Shown in pieces: positions 7,048-10,283 of a stretch of 10,283 nucleotides of DNA. Under the pieces are notes generated by a model that was not told the DNA's origin, did not search any database, and saw only the letters and a program-made list of their open reading frames with translations. Source of the DNA: Ignavibacteria bacterium (GTDB lineage Bacteria > Bacteroidota > Ignavibacteria > Ignavibacteriales > Melioribacteraceae); the NCBI GenBank assembly GCA_003233295.1, contig QILJ01000095.1, positions 1 through 10,283 on the forward strand, written 5' to 3'. The translations under genes were made by a program, and so were the position numbers. The stretch's first letter is position 1. Every line of letters starts with the position of its first letter.

Positions 7048-7069
7048 TATTATTCCTTATTTCCATTTC

Positions 7070-8224
7070 TTACAACTCCCCCTCAAATGCTTTTTGTAAA
7101 ATAGATTTTTTTAGTTCTTCTAAGTCAGCAAGTTTTTGTTGATAGATGGATTTGAGTTTCTTTGTTTCTACAGAAAGAGAATCAATCCTTGCAATGATTT
7201 CTTTTTGTTCTAATACCGATGGCAATGGAATGTTGATCTCTTTTAGCGTTTTAACAGAAGCCACATTCTTGATTGCCGCACCTAGTGAATATTTTTCAAG
7301 TTGATTCTGAAAATTAAAACTTCTCATCCATGCCTTTAAGTAACGTGCCAGCAAAGTCTTGTTCGGTGACAATTTCAATAATGCTTGATTAATAATACCT
7401 TTGCGCACACTTTTCGGGACAATTGCAACTTTCCCCATTGTTCCTGAACAACTCATAATTAAATCACCGGGTCTCACTTCAAACCTTTGCATTTCATTGA
7501 ATTTTTTCTCATCCATAAAATACCTAATTTTTTCAAACTGATCATAAATAGCATGTTGTTGTTCATATACTGCTATCCCGCTTGGCTTAAAACAGGATTT
7601 CTTTAAAGATCCGCCAAAAGGCCCGCGAACAAAACCGCATATATCACCCAATTTCTTTTCCTCCCATCCATCCCCAGGGTTGGCAAAAACACTCTGCAAA
7701 TATGATTCAAAAAGCTCACGGGCATTCTGCAGATTCTTTTCGGCGTTTTCTTTGGCTTTATCTATATCGGTAAATGCTTCATCCAGAATGGATACGATGC
7801 GTTTTTGTTCGGGGAGAGGAGGTATAAGGGCTTTATACTTTTTAATCATTGGAACTGTTAATTGTGGAATTGATGTCCCACTGTTTTTGAAATTCATATT
7901 GCTAACTACATATTTCAAAAATGGCAAGCTTATAATGTTTGTATCTGGGACAAGAACTATTAACCTAACAACAGGATAAAAAGGTTCATATCTGATCTCT
8001 GAATAACCTATTGTGCCCCTTGCGGATACCGTTATACTTGGCTCAGTCACTTTTTCAATATCTGTATATCCATATAGGCCTTTATTTGTAGCCCCATTTG
8101 CGAAAATTGGAATATTATATTTACCCGTCTTGGTTTTTGATAGGTTATTTTTTGGAACATCTCCACCAGCAAATATTCGCATACAAACGTCATCAAGGTT
8201 TTTATTTTCCCAATTATTCGTCAT
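7070..8224 (-). CDS. hsdS: Type I restriction-modification specificity subunit
   Basis: HsdS recognises the bipartite DNA target and holds two HsdM and two HsdR subunits. This 384-residue protein has the standard two-part layout. TRD1 covers about 1-133 and contains ISVSARGTIG-like core residues (SITVSARGTIGYSE, 63-76). It is followed by the first helical spacer beginning IPPLPEQKRIVSILDEAF (134-151). TRD2 starts at GWEEKKLGDI (186-195) and includes PGDLIMSCSGTMGKV (252-266). A second spacer, IPLPSVLEQKEII (332-344), ends in a helix finishing KKSILQKAFEGEL. The ATG overlaps the hsdM stop as ATGA, so the two are translationally coupled. The length is near the lower end for two-TRD subunits because TRD1 is compact. 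The recognition sequence cannot be predicted from this. TRD1 is somewhat AT-rich (33% in one line), which fits the frequent exchange of such domains. Confidence 0.95.
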   Translation of the reverse strand: MTNNWENKNLDDVCMRIFAGGDVPKNNLSKTKTGKYNIPIFANGATNKGLYGYTDIEKVTEPSITVSARGTIGYSEIRYEPFYPVVRLIVLVPDTNIISLPFLKYVVSNMNFKNSGTSIPQLTVPMIKKYKALIPPLPEQKRIVSILDEAFTDIDKAKENAEKNLQNARELFESYLQSVFANPGDGWEEKKLGDICGFVRGPFGGSLKKSCFKPSGIAVYEQQHAIYDQFEKIRYFMDEKKFNEMQRFEVRPGDLIMSCSGTMGKVAIVPKSVRKGIINQALLKLSPNKTLLARYLKAWMRSFNFQNQLEKYSLGAAIKNVASVKTLKEINIPLPSVLEQKEIIARIDSLSVETKKLKSIYQQKLADLEELKKSILQKAFEGEL

Positions 8225-9675
8225 AATATCTTCCTAATTGAACCTATCGTTTCCGCTATCTCCTTATCCAACTTAGCCATTTCATCAAGTATCTCTACCG
8301 GTTCACGCAAAACAGTTTCATCCTTTTTGTTCGGATTCTTTACCGACAAATCAAATGTCTTTTCATTCACATCCCTCACATTCAATGTCCATGAATTTCC
8401 TGAATCAGCTTTGGTCTTTTGTAATTTCACAAACTCCGCCAAATCATCTTCATTAAGCGGATTGGTCTTGCCAAGATTCCGTCCGAGATTAAGCTGATAA
8501 AACCAAACCTTTCTTGTAGGCGAGCCTTTCTCAAAAAACAACACAACCGTCTTAACGCCCGCACCGGTAAATGTGCCGCCGGGTAAATCCAAAACTGTAT
8601 GCAAATTACAACTTTCCAGCAAAAGTTTACGCAGACTAACGGAAGCATTATCAGTATTAGAAAGAAAAGTATTTTTGATCACCACACCCGCTCGGCCACC
8701 GGCTTTTAATCTCTTGATAAAGTGTTGCAAGAAAAGAAACGCGGTTTCGCCTGTCCTGATTGGAAAATTTTGCTGAACCTCCTTACGTTCCTTACCGCCA
8801 AAGGGCGGATTGGCCAGAACGATATCATAACGGTCTTTTTCCTGAATATCCATAATGTTTTCAGCCAGCGTATTGGTATGCACAATATTAGGCGCTTCGA
8901 TGCCATGCAAAATCATATTCATCGTACCGATAATATACGCTAGTGATTTTTTTTCTTTGCCGTAAAAGGTCTTTTTCTGCAGGGTTTCCGCTTGTTTAGT
9001 AGTCAGATTCTTCTTAGATTTAAGATACTCAAAGGCTTCACATAAAAATCCTGCGGATCCAACTGCGCCATCATAAATCTTATTTCCGATTTCAGGATCC
9101 ACCACTTTGACAATCGTCTTAATCAGAGGGCGCGGGGTATAATATTCTCCACCATTCCGGCCTGCGTTACCCATATTCTTGATTTTGTTTTCATACAAAT
9201 GAGACATCTCATGCTTTTCTTTGTGGGAACGGAAATGAAGTTGATCGACAAGATTTATAATCTCACGCAGGTTGTAACCGCTTTGAATCTTGTTTTTAAG
9301 CTCGCTGAATATCTCGCCGATTTTATATTCAAGCGTATCCGCGCTTTCAGCGCTTGTCTTAAACTTCTTCAGGTACGGAAACAACTTATGATCCACAAAA
9401 TCTTTTAAATCATCGCCTGTCAACGCCTTGTGATAATCCAACTTGCCGTCTTTGCCCTTAGGCATAGCCCAAACATCCCAGCGATATTCTGAGCTTAAAA
9501 TATCTGAACGAGCTTTCCCTGAAAGTTTGGCCGCGGTCTTTTTATCCTTCTCCAGATCATCCAGATACTTCAGGAAAAGAATCCATGAAGTCTGCTCAAT
9601 ATAATCCAGCTCCGTGGAACATCCATCCTCTTTCCAAAGAATGTCATCAATATTCTTAAAAGTTTGCTCAAACAT
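8221..9675 (-). CDS. hsdM: Type I restriction-modification DNA adenine methyltransferase
   Basis: HsdM methylates adenine N6 in both halves of the HsdS target, protecting host DNA. The 484 residues include an N-terminal helical domain (1-170, starting MFEQTFKNIDDILWKEDG), the GEYYTPRPL segment (176-184), SAM-binding motif I YDGAVGSAGFL (201-211), catalytic motif IV NPPF (289-292) and a helical C-terminus. Length is normal for this HsdM class. Motif I usually reads DPAxGxxGF; here proline is replaced by glycine, a mild departure that leaves the glycines in place. GAGGAA 5 nt upstream supports the ATG at 9675. The gene follows a small helix-turn-helix gene by 15 nt and overlaps hsdS by four bases, so all three probably share a transcript. 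Confidence 0.96.
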   Translation of the reverse strand: MFEQTFKNIDDILWKEDGCSTELDYIEQTSWILFLKYLDDLEKDKKTAAKLSGKARSDILSSEYRWDVWAMPKGKDGKLDYHKALTGDDLKDFVDHKLFPYLKKFKTSAESADTLEYKIGEIFSELKNKIQSGYNLREIINLVDQLHFRSHKEKHEMSHLYENKIKNMGNAGRNGGEYYTPRPLIKTIVKVVDPEIGNKIYDGAVGSAGFLCEAFEYLKSKKNLTTKQAETLQKKTFYGKEKKSLAYIIGTMNMILHGIEAPNIVHTNTLAENIMDIQEKDRYDIVLANPPFGGKERKEVQQNFPIRTGETAFLFLQHFIKRLKAGGRAGVVIKNTFLSNTDNASVSLRKLLLESCNLHTVLDLPGGTFTGAGVKTVVLFFEKGSPTRKVWFYQLNLGRNLGKTNPLNEDDLAEFVKLQKTKADSGNSWTLNVRDVNEKTFDLSVKNPNKKDETVLREPVEILDEMAKLDKEIAETIGSIRKIL

Positions 9676-9690
9676 CAGATTTCCTCATTA

Positions 9691-9864
9691 TTATTTATTC
9701 GTCCTCGATTTAATAAACTCTTTTAAGTCATCTGGCTTAACGCGCCACTGACCTATCTTTACCGCACGAATCTGTTTCTCTCTAATAAGTTCACGCACAC
9801 GATATTCAGATAATCCTAATTGCTTTGCAACCTGTTCAACAGTTAAATATCCCTTAAGTAGCAT
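9691..9864 (-). CDS. Small excisionase-family helix-turn-helix DNA-binding protein
   Basis: This 57-residue gene is shorter than common ORF cut-offs. It reads MLLKGYLTVEQVAKQLGLSE, then YRVRELIREKQIRAVKIGQW, then RVKPDDLKEFIKSRTNK. LTVEQVAKQLGLSEYRVRELI is the helix-turn-helix, and RAVKIGQWRVKPDDLKEFI is the wing and following helix typical of HTH_17 (excisionase/MerR-like) domains. The protein is complete for that family, with no effector domain, so it should bind DNA as a small regulator or accessory factor. It lies 15 nt before hsdM and directly downstream of the inverted-repeat element, so it may control the operon; this is inferred from position only. AAAGG about 10 nt upstream of the ATG is a modest ribosome binding site. 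Confidence 0.85.
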   Translation of the reverse strand: MLLKGYLTVEQVAKQLGLSEYRVRELIREKQIRAVKIGQWRVKPDDLKEFIKSRTNK

Positions 9865-9896
9865 AATATCGCCTTTGTTTTTAATATAGACAAGGG

Positions 9897-9990
9897 GGAC
9901 AGCGCCCTTTGTTTTAGCCTCAGAGTATTAAGTAGCCCGGGATAGACTTGCTTCATTTCTTGAAATGACCGCAATTAAAGGGCACTGTCC
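9897..9990. mobile_element. MITE- or REP-like 94-bp element with 14-bp inverted ends
   Basis: GGACAGCGCCCTTT (9897-9910) and AAAGGGCACTGTCC (9977-9990) are inverted copies with one mismatch, bounding a 66-nt interior. The interior contains a smaller hairpin CATTTC-TT-GAAATG (9954-9967) and a CCCGGG palindrome. No transposase is present and I see no clear target duplication. The element sits exactly where the upstream hsdR fragment stops resembling its family. It resembles dispersed non-autonomous palindromic repeats of Gram-negative bacteria. Alternatively the inverted repeat may be a long-stem hairpin in RNA. Confidence 0.55.
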
Positions 9991-10200
9991 TAATTGTTCT
10001 ATAACAGCAATCATAAAGTCCCGCCGATAACGTAAAATATAATCTGCCCTTTTCTGGGAACGATGGATAATTTTATCGCCGGCAACTATAGTCCTGCCAT
10101 CAGTAAAAGTTTTCTGTTCGTTAATCTGGTCATCAGACCAACCGGATGAATACAGCTTGGGCAAGACATACTTTCTACAGGTATCTGCTTCTGTTATCAT
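9928..10200 (-). pseudogene. hsdR: Truncated type I restriction subunit, N-terminal nuclease domain only
   Basis: The frame encodes 90 residues. Residues 1-68 (MITEADTCRKYVLPKLYSSG, WSDDQINEQKTFTDG, QKRADYILRYRRDFMIAVIE) are the start of a type I R-subunit nuclease domain, with the catalytic D53 and E68 of the expected D...ExK motif. The next residues should be AK and a further ~700 residues. Instead the frame runs into the inverted-repeat element and ends in unrelated sequence (LGQCPLIAVISRNEASL). This is a different R-subunit type from the complete one at 631-3015, whose N-terminus reads MNEAETRAELIDPQL. The remnant is probably a leftover of an older restriction operon. It cannot cleave or translocate DNA. 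Confidence 0.8.
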
Positions 10201-10228
10201 ATTCTATTCCCGGTTTTTTTCATCATTT

Positions 10229-10266
10229 CGTCTTTGGCGTCTTTGGCGTCTTTGTGGCGTCTTGGT
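10229..10266. repeat. Degenerate ~9-bp tandem repeat near the right edge
   Basis: Four units in a row read CGTCTTTGG, CGTCTTTGG, CGTCTTTGTGG and CGTCTTGGT on the plus strand. It is a short simple repeat in non-coding sequence before the hsdR remnant. On the minus strand it falls in a 24-codon frame rich in QRR that is unlikely to be a gene. No function is supported. Confidence 0.7.
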
Positions 10267-10283
10267 GCTCCTCATGCTTATCC

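Noticed and set aside
9865..9930. Operon promoter upstream of the helix-turn-helix gene
   Set aside because: AT-rich words such as TAATACT and TATATT occur, but no pair with a good -35 at proper spacing could be defended.
10229..10266. Right-edge repeat as a CRISPR array
   Set aside because: Units are about 9 bp, directly adjacent and without spacers.

Overview
The window is a defence locus in which every supported gene lies on the minus strand, so transcription runs from the right edge towards the left. The organism is a bacterium that I cannot name. Composition is mixed: about 47-50% GC in two 60-base lines sampled inside hsdR and hsdM, but only about 25-28% in two lines inside the OLD nuclease and helicase genes. 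Shine-Dalgarno sites are clear (GAGGA, GAGGGG), genes are tightly packed with ATGA overlaps, and the edges carry short palindromic repeats and decayed gene pieces, as in an environmental bacterium with an active accessory genome.

Right edge (9,690-10,283): a short degenerate tandem repeat, then the first ~68 codons of a type I restriction subunit (hsdR) cut off at its catalytic glutamate. A ~94-bp element with 14-bp inverted ends sits at the break. Next comes a 57-residue excisionase-type helix-turn-helix protein, 15 nt ahead of hsdM.

Core (631-9,675): hsdM (methyltransferase), hsdS (specificity), an OLD-family ATPase/TOPRIM nuclease, a UvrD-like helicase, a decayed rhuM gene and a complete hsdR. 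HsdM, HsdS and HsdR should form a type I restriction-modification enzyme. The OLD nuclease and helicase pair has the layout of Gabija (GajA/GajB) and occupies the slot between hsdS and hsdR where other type I loci carry accessory 'R-linked' genes. It is more AT-rich than its surroundings, is longer than the reference Gabija proteins, and is joined to its neighbours by a 22-nt gap, a 16-nt overlap and an ATGA overlap. The likeliest reading is a horizontally acquired anti-phage cassette placed inside a restriction operon and co-transcribed with it. The helicase also carries an internal duplication.

Left edge (1-630): the 5' end of an unrecognised protein truncated after ~57 residues, a 57-codon reading frame broken by an in-frame TAA, and, running off the window, a piece of what looks like the C-terminal part of an AlbA_2/Schlafen-type ATP-binding protein. 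The locus appears to be an intact restriction plus Gabija-like module flanked on both sides by wreckage of other defence-type genes. No RNA gene, CRISPR array, origin or convincing promoter or terminator was found.
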